Assembly: GCA_011369465.1 (NCBI GenBank)
Contig: DRQG01000072.1
Span: forward strand, 1-64,000
Direction of reading: 5' to 3'
DNA: 64,000 nucleotides
From: Caldithrix abyssi
Lineage (GTDB): Bacteria; Calditrichota; Calditrichia; Calditrichales; Calditrichaceae
Below, in pieces: positions 16,570 through 26,067 of this stretch. Both the position numbers and the translations under genes were made by a program. Each line of letters begins with the position of its first letter. The stretch's first letter is position 1. The notes beneath the pieces were generated by a model. That model was not told the origin of the DNA, did not search any database, and saw only the letters and a list, made by a program, of their open reading frames with translations.

Positions 16570-17556
16570 CTACCTGACCATTAAAATTTTTTCCAGCGTT
16601 TTTTTATCCACATTCAGCATACCGTTGGGAACGATGCGGCGGGTCAGTTCGATATAATTCTTGTCGGCGGTAAACACGGTTTTAAAAAGCGGTAATGCTT
16701 TATCTATTTTACCGCTGTTGGCCAGCGATACGGCCGTCCAGAATTTCATTTCCACATTATCCGGGAACATTTGCTGTGCCGCGCCATATTCGCGCAAAGC
16801 GGCCGTTTCATCGCCCTTTTCAATAGCCAAATCGCCGTTGTTCATGTGTTCATAAGCGCGAAATACGCGCAGCAAACGGGCGATTTCCGCCACAGCCTGC
16901 GGATGATCTTCCACCCGCAGATCGATCAAACGATCTTCCCAGTATTTACCGTTGGAAGCGGCCTTAACTACTACAAGCGCTGCTGACTGCTGGCCGCGAA
17001 TATCGCCTCCGGCCTGCTGCGCCGCCTGCAAAGCGGCTATCATGCGTTCGGCCAGAGGGCCTTCGGCCTTTTCAAAGGCTTTGGACATGGCCGGGACTAT
17101 TTTTTTATTGAGCATCATATTTGCCTGCACCGAGTAGTTTTTCCCTACAATATGACCGGCATCGGCAATGCACTTTTCACCCGTATGGGCGGCCACTTCG
17201 CCCCGGGCATTGATCAGCGCCACCTGGCGGAAAGCGCTGCCTTCATCGCTTTGCAGCAGTTCTTTTAAGGCCTGTTTGGGCTTCTTTCCCTCTTTCATTA
17301 ACTGCAAACCGCGTGGTCCGAAGGATACGTTGACCAGGGATTGGGTAGCCACCGCGCCCACGCCCGGCTCGGCCCAGGCTACAATGGAGCCCACCGAAAA
17401 CCAATGCGACTGGACAGCCACCCCGATTTCACCTTTTTCGGCGTCATAAGCGACAATGGAAAAGGTATGGGTAAACGGCTCGCCGTTAATGTGCTGAGCA
17501 AAGGAAAACAGGGGTAGAACGGTCAACATAAGTATAAGTTGTTTTAAATTGGTCAC
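16570..17556 (-). CDS. Exported DUF1028 protein with C-terminal TPR-like region, 328 aa
   Basis: After a signal peptide (1-20) the DUF1028 domain begins HTFSIVAYDAEKGEIGVAVQS and continues GVGAVATQSLVNVSFGPRGL. This family has an Ntn-hydrolase-like fold, but its reaction is not established. The last 90 residues (EHMNNGDLAIEKGDETAALREYGAAQQMFPDN...) look like two TPR units, common in this family. The start is GTG with AGGAG 6 bases upstream. The protein is expected in the periplasm. Confidence 0.8.
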   Translation of the reverse strand: MTNLKQLILMLTVLPLFSFAQHINGEPFTHTFSIVAYDAEKGEIGVAVQSHWFSVGSIVAWAEPGVGAVATQSLVNVSFGPRGLQLMKEGKKPKQALKELLQSDEGSAFRQVALINARGEVAAHTGEKCIADAGHIVGKNYSVQANMMLNKKIVPAMSKAFEKAEGPLAERMIAALQAAQQAGGDIRGQQSAALVVVKAASNGKYWEDRLIDLRVEDHPQAVAEIARLLRVFRAYEHMNNGDLAIEKGDETAALREYGAAQQMFPDNVEMKFWTAVSLANSGKIDKALPLFKTVFTADKNYIELTRRIVPNGMLNVDKKTLEKILMVR

Positions 17557-17617
17557 GATGACTCCTGTTATCTAAGTTTAAGATTCGTAACTTTTTTCCT
17601 GTTATTGCTATTTCCAA

Positions 17618-18715
17618 TCATTCCTTTTCCGTGATAATCAGAAGTTCCGGAAATTTCAGGATAGCAGGGCTGCTTCCTTTCGCCTGTTTTACAGTAACAA
17701 GAATACCTGCAGTTATTAATCGTTTAAGGATTGGCATCAGAGTCTGCTTGGGTATTTTCGTCCGGATTTGCAAATCCGAAGTTCTGAATATGGGCTTATA
17801 AAACAGAGCATCGGTAATTTCCATACTGTACTGGGTTCGTGTCAGTTCCCGTATGCGCTTGTTTGTTGTTTTGTACAATTCCAGTATGCGCTCAATTCGA
17901 CGGATGTTTCTTTGGCCCTGGTTCCTGACCGCTTCCAAATAAAAAGTTATCCACGCATTCCAGTTATCCGATTCGGAGATATCCCTTAATCGGGCATAAT
18001 ATTCATCACGTTTTTCTTCCAGATATTCACTAAGATAAAACATAGGCCGCGTTAAACGCCTTTTATAAAAAAGGAACAATGGTATCAACAATCGTCCGAT
18101 TCTTCCATTTCCGTCTAAAAACGGATGAATTAATTCAAACTGGGCGTGAATGATTCCCGATTGGATCAGAACATCTTCATCATCGGATAGGATATATGTT
18201 TCCAGTTCAGACAAAGCGGCAGGCAACAGGTGCGGCTCGGGTGGAATATATACAGCTTGGTCCATAGGCGTTCCCGGCTTACCAATCCAGTTTTGCCTTT
18301 CACGAAACTTGCCCGGCTCACTTTTTGCGCCTCGGACTCCGGACATCAATTCTTTGTGCATCTGACGGATTAAAAACAGATTTAACGGACGTAACTCCAA
18401 CTCTTTCTCTGCCTGAATCAATGTAGAACGGTAATTTGCGATTTCCTGGATGTCAAGGCGTTTTTGTTCTTCGTTTATCTGTAAACCGGCTTCATGCCGC
18501 AATACTTCATCCATCGTAGCCTGAGTGCCTTCTATTTTAGAAGAAAGAACGGCTTCGTTGGTCGTTAACGGCGATAATAAAATTTCCGGGTTAACAACCG
18601 CCTGCAACAGGCCGTCATAACGGGCTAAAGCGGCATTCGCTTCGCCAACCAGACGGATTAACTTTTTATAATTTATGTTTTCCGGGGGAAGTTTTTTCGA
18701 AATGTAAGGATGCAC
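17618..18715 (-). CDS. Fic family protein, class II self-inhibited, 365 aa
   Basis: Fic enzymes transfer AMP or other nucleotide parts to protein hydroxyls. The core motif HPFLDGNGRIGR (about 197-208 from the chosen start) is intact with its catalytic His. An N-terminal (S/T)xxxE(G/N) inhibitory motif, SSKIEG (about 58-63), marks the self-inhibited class. The N-terminal PALP-like segment (ILLSPLTTNEAVLSSK) and a C-terminal winged helix (FRTSDLQIRTKIPKQTLMPILKRLITAGIL) complete the usual Fic/DUF4172-like layout. An ORF from TTG at 18793 exists, but GTG at 18715 is preferred: GGGAG lies 7 bases before it, and the extra 26 codons would cover the operator boxes. Confidence 0.9.
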   Translation of the reverse strand: MHPYISKKLPPENINYKKLIRLVGEANAALARYDGLLQAVVNPEILLSPLTTNEAVLSSKIEGTQATMDEVLRHEAGLQINEEQKRLDIQEIANYRSTLIQAEKELELRPLNLFLIRQMHKELMSGVRGAKSEPGKFRERQNWIGKPGTPMDQAVYIPPEPHLLPAALSELETYILSDDEDVLIQSGIIHAQFELIHPFLDGNGRIGRLLIPLFLFYKRRLTRPMFYLSEYLEEKRDEYYARLRDISESDNWNAWITFYLEAVRNQGQRNIRRIERILELYKTTNKRIRELTRTQYSMEITDALFYKPIFRTSDLQIRTKIPKQTLMPILKRLITAGILVTVKQAKGSSPAILKFPELLIITEKE

Positions 18716-18729
18716 TTGCCGCTCCCTTT

Positions 18730-18823
18730 TTGTGTCTGGTGAAATATACACAAATTTATTTGTGTCCGACAAATTAATTTTTATCGGACACAAAATATAT
18801 TAAGTATGAAATTCCGGACACAA
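18730..18823. promoter_or_regulatory. Symmetric four-box operator upstream of the Fic gene
   Basis: Four copies of TTGTGTC(C/T)G: plus orientation at 18730-18738 (one mismatch) and 18760-18768, minus orientation at 18785-18793 and 18815-18823. Boxes of equal orientation are exactly 30 bp apart, and the whole set is symmetric about 18776.5. An additional perfect palindrome ACACAAAT-TT-ATTTGTGT spans 18748-18765. The layout suits a dimeric or tetrameric DNA-binding protein; the winged helix of the Fic protein itself is an obvious candidate, by inference. Confidence 0.75.
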
Positions 18824-18889
18824 TCTTTGTTTTCTACGTGCACACTCTTCCGGCACTGTAACCGCCGTCCATAAGGTATTGCGACTGAT

Positions 18890-21800
18890 TTAAGTAGGTT
18901 CGTTTTCTTTTGTGTACAGTTTATACAATACCGGTACGACAATCAAGGTTAGAAAGGTGGACATCAGCAAACCGCCGATAATCGTCCAGCCCATGGGCGC
19001 CCATAGGGTACCACCGCGTAAGGTTAAAGGTAGAAGCCCGCCTACGGTAGTTGCCGTAGTTAATATGATCGGAATAAAACGCGTTTCGCCGGCCGTCTTT
19101 AAAGCCTCGATAATGGATTTCCCCTCGCTGCGCAACTGATTGGTATAATCCACCAGGATGATCGAATTGTTTACCACAATACCGACCAGACTGGCCAGTC
19201 CGATAAAAGCGGTAAAGGAAAACGTATAACCGGTGATTAATAAGGCCATAACGGAACCGATTATCGCCAGAGGAATGGCGCTAAAAACAACCAGGGGCTG
19301 CATATAAGAACGAAACTGCAAAACCAGAACGGCAAAGATGCCAATAATGGCTATTATAATAGCTTGCAGCATCCCGCCGAATGATTCTTCGCGGCTTTCC
19401 AGCTCGCCGCCGATAGCGTAGCGGTAACCTTTCGGCCAGTCATAGCGGTTCAGTTTTTCAATAACATTTCGGGTGATGCCGTCAACGGAATATGATCCCC
19501 AAACGTCTGCCGTAACCGTAACGCTGCGTTCAAGATTATAATGGTTAATCTGCATGGGCGAAGCGGTGAAATCGATTTGCGCCAGTTGTTTAAGAGGAAT
19601 TTCTTCGCCCAAAACGGAATTCACATACACTTTGTCCAGGTCGGACAAACGCGATTTGTTCTCTATCGGCAGACGTACAACTAGGTTATACGCCTTGCCC
19701 TCGGCATCCCGATAGGTGGAAACCGGCATACCGGCAATGGCAATCCGTACGGTTCGATCGATCTCAGCCAGCGGGACGCCCAGCAGACCGGCCTTGTCGC
19801 GGTTAATTTTAACCCGCAAATCCGTTTTCGCGGAGGCCAGAGGATTGTAAATATTGACCGCTCCCGTTTCTTCGGCAATCATCTTTTCCACATCCAGCGA
19901 AATACGGCGCAGTTCATCCAGGTTTTCTCCCAAAACCCGAATGGCGATGGGCGCTTCCACCGGCGGCCCCTGCTGCAATTCCTTCACTTCGATTTTTGCG
20001 CCGGCATAGCGGGAAAAGCTGGCGCGCAGAGTATCCAGCAGGGGAGCGTACAAATGCTTCTTGTCCTGTTTTAATTCCACAAAAATTTGGGCAAAGCGGC
20101 TGTTGGTTCGCCGGGGAATGGCGTTATAATAAACCCGGGGATTGCCATGCCCTATATTTACCGCGTAATGGCGGATTTCCTCCCGCTGATCCAAAAGAGA
20201 TTGCACGTAATCGGAAACACGTTTGGTTTCATCCAGGGAAGTTCCTTCGGGCAGAGTGATGTTTATAAAAAACTGCGGTTTCTCCGCTTTGGGAAAGAAA
20301 CTGATACCGACCAGCGCAAACAATCCGATGCTGGTAAAAAACAACACACCCGCTGCGATGAGAACAAAAACGGGTTTCTTTAAGGCAATGTCCAGCGTTT
20401 TCCGGTAACGGGTTTCCACCAAACGATTTAAAAACTGGCGAAGACGGCTTTCTTTGCAGCAGGTTTCGCGGGTGAAAAAACGGGCCGACAGGTAGGGCGT
20501 CAGCATAAGCGATATAAGCAGCGAAGCGGTTAAGGTATAGACTACCGTTATCGGCATACTGCGGATAAAATCGCCGGTAATGTTGCGCATCATCATCATA
20601 GGAACAAAGGCTAAAACCGTTGTGGCCGTGGAACTGACAATAGCCCAGGCCACCTGACCGGTTCCTTTAACCGCGGCTTCTTCATTTTTATAACCCATTT
20701 TCATAAAACGCGAGATGTTTTCCGTAACGACGATGGCATTGTCAACCAGCAGGCCCAAAGCGATAACCAGCCCGGCAATGGAAAGCTGTTCCAGACCGAA
20801 GCCGCTTAAATCCACAAAACCGATACCGATTAAGATGGAAAAGGGAATGGCCAGCATCACAATACCGGAAGCCCGCAAACCAACGGCAAGCAACACAACC
20901 AACCCGACCAGAACCAATCCCTGTAATAGATTACTGAAAAAGCCGTCAATGCGGCGCTGGACGCTTTCCGACTGGTCAAAGGCAATCTCCAGGCGCAGGG
21001 ATGGCGAAAGCTTTTTCTTGAATTCATCTATTTTTTGCGCCACGGCCCGGCGGATATCAAAAATATTGGTCCCTTTTTTTTGACTTAAGGTGACCCAGAC
21101 AGCCCGTTTTCCTTTAAAGCGAGCGAAATAGCTTTGATCTTCGTAAGCAAAGGATACATCGGCCACATCTTTTAAATAAACCACCTGTCCGTTAGCGCCG
21201 GAGATAATCGTATTTTTAATTTGGTCCAAATCTTTATACGAACCGCTTGTTTTGATATTGAAACGTTTGGGGCCTATATCGATATATCCGCCGGGAATAT
21301 TTTGATTGGCACTGCGCAGAGCATCGATGACCTGCCCGACCGGAATACGCCATAAAGCAATTTTTTGCAGGTCGAGTGCAATGCGCACTTCCTGCTGCGG
21401 ATAGGCCCAGGTTTTTACCCGCTTAACGCCGGGTACTCGTTCCAGCAGGTTTTTAAGCCGGTCGGCCTCAGCTTCCATGCGGGCATAGGGCAGCACATCG
21501 GATACCAGAGCAATTTGCATCACCTGTACATCCGTAATGCTCCACTTCTCGATCTCGATGTTTTGAGCCGCTTGCGGTAAGGAGCTGCGCACCTTATTCA
21601 CCTTTTGTACCACATCGGAATACTTATCGTCCGGGTCGCTGCCGGCCAGGAATTCCACGGCGATTACCGCCAAACCGTCCCAACTGTACGATTTTATATA
21701 CTTGATGTCCTCCAGCTCGTTGATGGATTCTTCCAGCGGCTCCATAATCAGCTCTTCCATATCTGCCGGGCTGGCGCCGGGGTACAAAACAATAATACTG

Positions 21801-21934
21801 CTGCCGGCGGGCGTCACCTGCGGGTCTTCCGAACGGGGCATGGTAAAAAACGACACCAGACCAAAAAGTACCAGCAAGGCAATGAGTGTTAGCGTAAACT
21901 GATGATTTTCAATAGCCAGTTTGGGCAGTTTCAT
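18890..21934 (-). CDS. RND efflux transporter (AcrB/HAE1-like), 1014 aa
   Basis: A full-length inner-membrane proton-driven pump. The N-terminus MKLPKLAIENHQFTLTLIAL is typical; two large periplasmic loops alternate with 12 membrane helices. The family segment GLVIALGLLVDNAIVVTENI carries the helix-4 Asp residues of the proton relay. The PEG-like ends SMALLITGYTFSFTAFIGL and VVPVLYKLY are also standard. Substrates cannot be predicted. It is the last gene of the TetR-TolC-MFP-SDR-RND operon. AGGGA precedes the ATG. Confidence 0.93.
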   Translation of the reverse strand: MKLPKLAIENHQFTLTLIALLVLFGLVSFFTMPRSEDPQVTPAGSSIIVLYPGASPADMEELIMEPLEESINELEDIKYIKSYSWDGLAVIAVEFLAGSDPDDKYSDVVQKVNKVRSSLPQAAQNIEIEKWSITDVQVMQIALVSDVLPYARMEAEADRLKNLLERVPGVKRVKTWAYPQQEVRIALDLQKIALWRIPVGQVIDALRSANQNIPGGYIDIGPKRFNIKTSGSYKDLDQIKNTIISGANGQVVYLKDVADVSFAYEDQSYFARFKGKRAVWVTLSQKKGTNIFDIRRAVAQKIDEFKKKLSPSLRLEIAFDQSESVQRRIDGFFSNLLQGLVLVGLVVLLAVGLRASGIVMLAIPFSILIGIGFVDLSGFGLEQLSIAGLVIALGLLVDNAIVVTENISRFMKMGYKNEEAAVKGTGQVAWAIVSSTATTVLAFVPMMMMRNITGDFIRSMPITVVYTLTASLLISLMLTPYLSARFFTRETCCKESRLRQFLNRLVETRYRKTLDIALKKPVFVLIAAGVLFFTSIGLFALVGISFFPKAEKPQFFINITLPEGTSLDETKRVSDYVQSLLDQREEIRHYAVNIGHGNPRVYYNAIPRRTNSRFAQIFVELKQDKKHLYAPLLDTLRASFSRYAGAKIEVKELQQGPPVEAPIAIRVLGENLDELRRISLDVEKMIAEETGAVNIYNPLASAKTDLRVKINRDKAGLLGVPLAEIDRTVRIAIAGMPVSTYRDAEGKAYNLVVRLPIENKSRLSDLDKVYVNSVLGEEIPLKQLAQIDFTASPMQINHYNLERSVTVTADVWGSYSVDGITRNVIEKLNRYDWPKGYRYAIGGELESREESFGGMLQAIIIAIIGIFAVLVLQFRSYMQPLVVFSAIPLAIIGSVMALLITGYTFSFTAFIGLASLVGIVVNNSIILVDYTNQLRSEGKSIIEALKTAGETRFIPIILTTATTVGGLLPLTLRGGTLWAPMGWTIIGGLLMSTFLTLIVVPVLYKLYTKENEPT

Positions 21935-21967
21935 TTTATAATCCCTATGCTAATAAGGCCTTTTATC

Positions 21968-22771
21968 CTATCCTTCACGTTTGCTCATAATCCAGTGCAC
22001 CAGGCCAAGCACCCAGCTGCGCGGACTGAAGCGAATACCGAGCGTCATGACCTTATTGGAAAGGCCGGTTACAATAACCGGTTTACCTTTCATAAATCCA
22101 ACGTAACCCTGCCGGGCTACTTCTGCGGCAGACATCATCACGATGAGATTGCTGGCAAACAGGCGGGCTTTCTCCATTTTAGCCCTTTTACTGAATTCGG
22201 TTTCCGTAGCGCCCGGACAAAGCGCGGTAACGGTAATGCCGCTGCCTTCCAGTTCTTTATTCAGAGCTTCCGAGAAAGACAGCACGAAGGCTTTGCTGGC
22301 ATAATAGAGCGCCATAAAAGGCCCCGGTAAAAAGGCCGCCGTCGAAGCAACATTCATTATTTTACCCCGCCCTTTTTCCAGCATAGACGGCAAAAACAAC
22401 TTGGTTAAATGCGCCAGGCTGATCATATTAAGCTGGCTCATTTTGGCTTCCCTCGCCCAGTCCGTTTCGGCAAAAGCGCCGTATGCGCCGAAGCCAGCGT
22501 TATTTATCAGAATGTCGATATCGATACCTTGGTTGTTTATCTCGTCGTATAATTCCTGCGGACTGTCAGTTAGAGATAAATCCTTATCAATAACCGTTGT
22601 GTTTACCTGATATTCTTTTTGAAGAAGTGAAGCCAGCTCCTCTAATTTTTGCCGGTTGCGCGCCACCAGAACCAAATTATAGCGGTCGCGGGCAAACAGT
22701 TTGGCCAGTTCGTATCCGATACCCGTAGAAGCGCCGGTAATCAATACGGTTTGCGGTGATGTATGTGACAT
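21968..22771 (-). CDS. Short-chain dehydrogenase/reductase, 267 aa
   Basis: A classical SDR Rossmann enzyme: NAD(P)-binding TGASTGIGYELA near residue 13, NNAGFGAYG, and the active-site pair Tyr-x3-Lys in YYASKAFVLSFSE. The PG motif follows in LCPGATETEF. It resembles the DltE/YqjQ-like general-oxidoreductase group. The substrate is unknown. Unusually it lies inside an efflux operon, between the adaptor gene and the pump gene, 18 bp after the former, with AAGGAGAA before its ATG. Confidence 0.88.
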   Translation of the reverse strand: MSHTSPQTVLITGASTGIGYELAKLFARDRYNLVLVARNRQKLEELASLLQKEYQVNTTVIDKDLSLTDSPQELYDEINNQGIDIDILINNAGFGAYGAFAETDWAREAKMSQLNMISLAHLTKLFLPSMLEKGRGKIMNVASTAAFLPGPFMALYYASKAFVLSFSEALNKELEGSGITVTALCPGATETEFSKRAKMEKARLFASNLIVMMSAAEVARQGYVGFMKGKPVIVTGLSNKVMTLGIRFSPRSWVLGLVHWIMSKREG

Positions 22772-22789
22772 GTATTATTCTCCTTATTA

Positions 22790-23827
22790 TTAACGTATGA
22801 TTTCAATGCTACTGTTCTTATCCAGATAGGACACACCGGCTGTTATAACCTGACTGGTGTTTTCCAACCCTTTACGTACGGCAACCCGGCCGTCCAGAAT
22901 GTAGGCGATTTGCACCTCTATTAAGCGTACGCTTTTTTCGTCATCGGCGGGTGCATATACTTTGCCCGTCATGCCCTTACCTTCCAGAAGCGATTCAACG
23001 GGAATCATCCACACGGTTTCTCTCTTTGATGGAAAAATGTCGATACGTCCGACAAAACCCGAAAGCAGCGGGCGGGAGGGGTTTATCAAACGGATTTCCA
23101 CTTCATACAGTCCGGTTTTGGGACTGGCGACCGCCGCCACTTCGGAAACCACCGCTGAGAAACATTGGTTCGGATACGGATCAAATTGGATGCGCGCGCT
23201 GTCGCCGAGTTGTATTTGCAGGATATCACGGTCAGCCAATCCGGTTTTTATGATCCAGCCGCTGGCCTCGTTGCCGAAAATGAGCACCGGCATGCCCGGG
23301 TTGACCATTTCGCCCTCATTAAAAAGTTTTTTGTATATTTTACCATTGGAAGGCGCGTAAATGGCCGAGTGTTTTAGATTGAATTCGGCAATGCGCAGAT
23401 TGGACCCGGCCACATCCAGGGCGGTTTGGGCATTTTGCAGCTGTTCGAAAGTAACCACACTATCCGCATAAAGTCGGCTCACCCGTTTAAAATCGCGCTC
23501 GGCTTTTCGATAAGCGCTCTGCGCCTGATTTTTACGGGCCTCTATTTCGGCCAGGTCCAGTCGGGCCAACAAAGCGCCCTTTTTGACTTCCTGACCTTCA
23601 TCAACGAAAATTCGTTTGATGATACCGCCAGTTTTAAAAGCCAGTTTGATCTCATCTTTCAGAGCCAGAATGCCTGAAGCATGAAGAGGCGGGGCGATGG
23701 TTTTGCGGACAACAGGCGCTGTTTTAACCCGTATCTTTTGGGTCAGCGGCTTTTGTTCCCGGTGATTGGAACAGGCGCTGATAAGCAAAAAGATCAAAAC
23801 AAACCAAATGGTTAAAGAAACTTTCAT
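22790..23827 (-). CDS. RND periplasmic adaptor (membrane fusion) lipoprotein, 345 aa
   Basis: Connects the RND pump to the TolC channel. A lipoprotein signal (LLISAC, lipidated Cys19) is followed by the biotinyl-lipoyl half domain (GGIIKRIFVDEGQEVKKGALLARLD), a coiled-coil hairpin (about 95-135), the second half-lipoyl (YAPSNGKIYKKLFNEGEMV) and beta-barrel/MP domains. Its start overlaps the TolC gene stop by 4 bases (ATGA), showing translational coupling. Confidence 0.9.
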   Translation of the reverse strand: MKVSLTIWFVLIFLLISACSNHREQKPLTQKIRVKTAPVVRKTIAPPLHASGILALKDEIKLAFKTGGIIKRIFVDEGQEVKKGALLARLDLAEIEARKNQAQSAYRKAERDFKRVSRLYADSVVTFEQLQNAQTALDVAGSNLRIAEFNLKHSAIYAPSNGKIYKKLFNEGEMVNPGMPVLIFGNEASGWIIKTGLADRDILQIQLGDSARIQFDPYPNQCFSAVVSEVAAVASPKTGLYEVEIRLINPSRPLLSGFVGRIDIFPSKRETVWMIPVESLLEGKGMTGKVYAPADDEKSVRLIEVQIAYILDGRVAVRKGLENTSQVITAGVSYLDKNSSIEIIR

Positions 23828-25236
23828 TTTGCATCCTCTTTAAAGTTTTCCAGCGATAAAGCGGCTGTAACCCGCTCCAGCTCAGCCTGATAAATCAAAT
23901 ATTCATAATAGGCAATTAAGCGGTTCACTTCCGCTCTGGTCATGGTTATGCGGGCGTCCAGATACTCGATATGCGCGGCCATTCCTTCTTTATATTTTTT
24001 ATTGACAATTTTGAACGATTCCCTGGCGCTGTTTACACGGTCTTCGGCAACCCGGATTGATTTTTTTGCCGTGATTACCCGATTCACCGCCTTCTGAACC
24101 TGCAAGCGAATCTGCATCCTGAATTCCTGCAATTGTGTTTCCAGCTTTTTCTTTTCCATTACCGCCTGTTGACGGCGGGCGTCGTCCTGAAAGCCGCGGA
24201 AAAGATTCCATTGCAGAATGCCGGAAACCATCCAAAAATCATCTTCTTTACCAAATCTGTATTCTTCGCCCTGATAGCCGAAATCGGCCACCAGATTGAG
24301 CGCCGGCAGAAAAGATGAAGCGGCTATTTTGCCGGAATAGTCCGCGGCGTTTACCGCTTCTTCCAATTGTTTTAATTCTTCCCGTCGTTTCAGAGCCTCG
24401 CGCCAGGCTTGTTCCGCTTCCGGGATGAGATAGGTATCCAGTTTTAGATCGTCGATCAAAGTGATGGCCTTATCCAGCGGACGATTGAGCAAAAAGTTGA
24501 AATAAAAAGCAGCAATCTGTCTCTGATTTTTAGCTTCCAGAATGCTTTGCTCTATTTTACTTTTCTCCGTTTCCGCCCGGTACACGACTTCGCGGGTCGC
24601 TTTGTCGTTTTCGTAAAGTTTTTGGCTGACGCGTAAATTTTCCTGCACAACTTCGGCGGTTTGCCGCATCAACCGCACCAGGTATTCCGTTTTGAGTACA
24701 TTAAAATATGCTTTCTTTACATCCTGAATGAGCTGCCGGGTATAAACCGCTACTTCGTTTTCGTTTATCTGCTGCAGGTTGCTCTTAATTTTATAGTTGT
24801 AATACAGGGCAGGCTGGAAAACCGGTTGAACGGCGCGGATTTTTGTCTCATGCTCGCGTTCGCGCAAAAAGGGAATGGTTTGGTTCTCCAGAGTGGGAAA
24901 CGGCCGCGGCGGCTGACCGATACCGACCAGGATGTCGTTGAGTGTGCGATAAACCGGATTCATCAAATCACCCAGCGGAAAGTCGATGGTTCGTCCGCCT
25001 CCGGCACGGGAGTAACGCGCTTCGATACCGACGGAAGGATAAAACATCCCGCGCGCTTCACGCAAAGCCTGCATACTTTTGCGGAAATCGAATTGCTTTT
25101 GTTTTAAAGCCAGATTGTTCTGCAAAGCCTCTTTGATATAGGCGTCCAAAACGGGATAGCGCGAATAGTCTCCCGCCCGGACGTAAACGACAAGCAGAAA
25201 AAATAGTGCAAACCGAATAAGATGTGTTCTCATCAT
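23824..25236 (-). CDS. TolC family outer-membrane efflux protein, 470 aa
   Basis: After a signal peptide (about 1-21) the protein shows two OEP repeats. YIKEALQNNLALKQKQFDFRKSMQALREARG begins the first, and LKRREELKQLEEAVNAADYSGKIAASSFLPAL the second; long helical stretches would form the periplasmic tunnel. It provides the exit duct for the RND pump encoded downstream. The start (the first of two ATG codons) overlaps the tetR stop by 4 bases. Confidence 0.9.
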   Translation of the reverse strand: MMRTHLIRFALFFLLVVYVRAGDYSRYPVLDAYIKEALQNNLALKQKQFDFRKSMQALREARGMFYPSVGIEARYSRAGGGRTIDFPLGDLMNPVYRTLNDILVGIGQPPRPFPTLENQTIPFLREREHETKIRAVQPVFQPALYYNYKIKSNLQQINENEVAVYTRQLIQDVKKAYFNVLKTEYLVRLMRQTAEVVQENLRVSQKLYENDKATREVVYRAETEKSKIEQSILEAKNQRQIAAFYFNFLLNRPLDKAITLIDDLKLDTYLIPEAEQAWREALKRREELKQLEEAVNAADYSGKIAASSFLPALNLVADFGYQGEEYRFGKEDDFWMVSGILQWNLFRGFQDDARRQQAVMEKKKLETQLQEFRMQIRLQVQKAVNRVITAKKSIRVAEDRVNSARESFKIVNKKYKEGMAAHIEYLDARITMTRAEVNRLIAYYEYLIYQAELERVTAALSLENFKEDAK

Positions 25237-25883
25237 TTCTTATCCTTTGAATTTTGCAGCGCTCTTTTTATTAAGTCAAAAGAAAGATCGATGATATCGT
25301 CCGGATTTATGTTGTGCTCTTCCTCAATATGTACGCCTTTCAGTGAGCAAATCTGCATAATACCCGTGGACTGACCCCACAACACGAGGGCCGTTTTCAT
25401 GGGCTCCACATCAGGCCGAATCGTCCCGTCCTTTATACCGCTTTCAATTGCTTCGACCAAAACCCGGAGTGTCTTTTCCCCCTGTTGGTCACAGGCCATG
25501 GCGCAGGAGTTATCTTCGCTAAAATCAATTTGATGGGATTCATAGTAAATCATGGCGTTAAAATAATCGGAATACTGATTTTGAAAGCGAAAATAGGACT
25601 GACCGATAGCATATACTTTTTCCAGACCGCTTTGGGCCTGCGCCGCCGCATCTATAAACATCTTCTCCAATATTTCCAAACCCCGCCTGTTGATGGCCAG
25701 GTAAAGCTCTTCTTTGTTTTTGAAATACAGATACAGCGTACCTTTGCTCAATTCCGCTTCTTCCGCCACGTCATCCATGGTGGCATTAGCTAAGCCTTTG
25801 GCAAAGAATACTTTTTCCGCCGCATCGATTATTTCATTGCGTCGTCGTTCCTTCTCCCGTTCTCTGCGTTCCGCTATGCCCAA
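25233..25883 (-). CDS. TetR family repressor of the efflux operon, 216 aa
   Basis: The N-terminal TetR helix-turn-helix reads EIIDAAEKVFFAKGLANATMDDVAEEAELSKGTLYLYFKNKEELY, highly typical; the rest is a helical ligand-binding domain. The start is TTG, supported by GGAG 6 bases upstream; no closer ATG gives the full first helix. It is the first gene of the operon and overlaps tolC by 4 bases, so repression of its own promoter would control the whole pump. A perfect palindrome just upstream (25905-25917) is the likely operator. Confidence 0.92.
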   Translation of the reverse strand: MGIAERREREKERRRNEIIDAAEKVFFAKGLANATMDDVAEEAELSKGTLYLYFKNKEELYLAINRRGLEILEKMFIDAAAQAQSGLEKVYAIGQSYFRFQNQYSDYFNAMIYYESHQIDFSEDNSCAMACDQQGEKTLRVLVEAIESGIKDGTIRPDVEPMKTALVLWGQSTGIMQICSLKGVHIEEEHNINPDDIIDLSFDLIKRALQNSKDKK

Positions 25884-25904
25884 ATTTAACTCCGTTTAAT
25901 ATAC

Positions 25905-25917
25905 TGACTTTCAGTCA
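25905..25917. promoter_or_regulatory. TetR-type operator palindrome
   Basis: TGACT-TTC-AGTCA, a perfect inverted repeat of 5 with a 3-base centre, ends 22 bases before the tetR TTG start. TGACT/AGTCA-type palindromes are common targets of TetR-family repressors. It lies in the divergent spacer shared with uppP, so it could also affect that gene. Confidence 0.7.
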
Positions 25918-26067
25918 TTTATTATTCGCGAATATAATTTATTAATTTTATTCAGTCAAGTTTTTTTATTTTTTGCTGCTTTTTTGCTATTGTTACATAG
26001 TTGTAAATTGAATATATTGATGGTTTTAATTTCGCACGCCTGCCACATATTAACAGGGAAGACCATC

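Noticed and set aside
18716-18793. N-terminal extension of the Fic protein from TTG 18793
   Set aside because: It overlaps operator boxes, and the GTG at 18715 has a proper ribosome-binding site.
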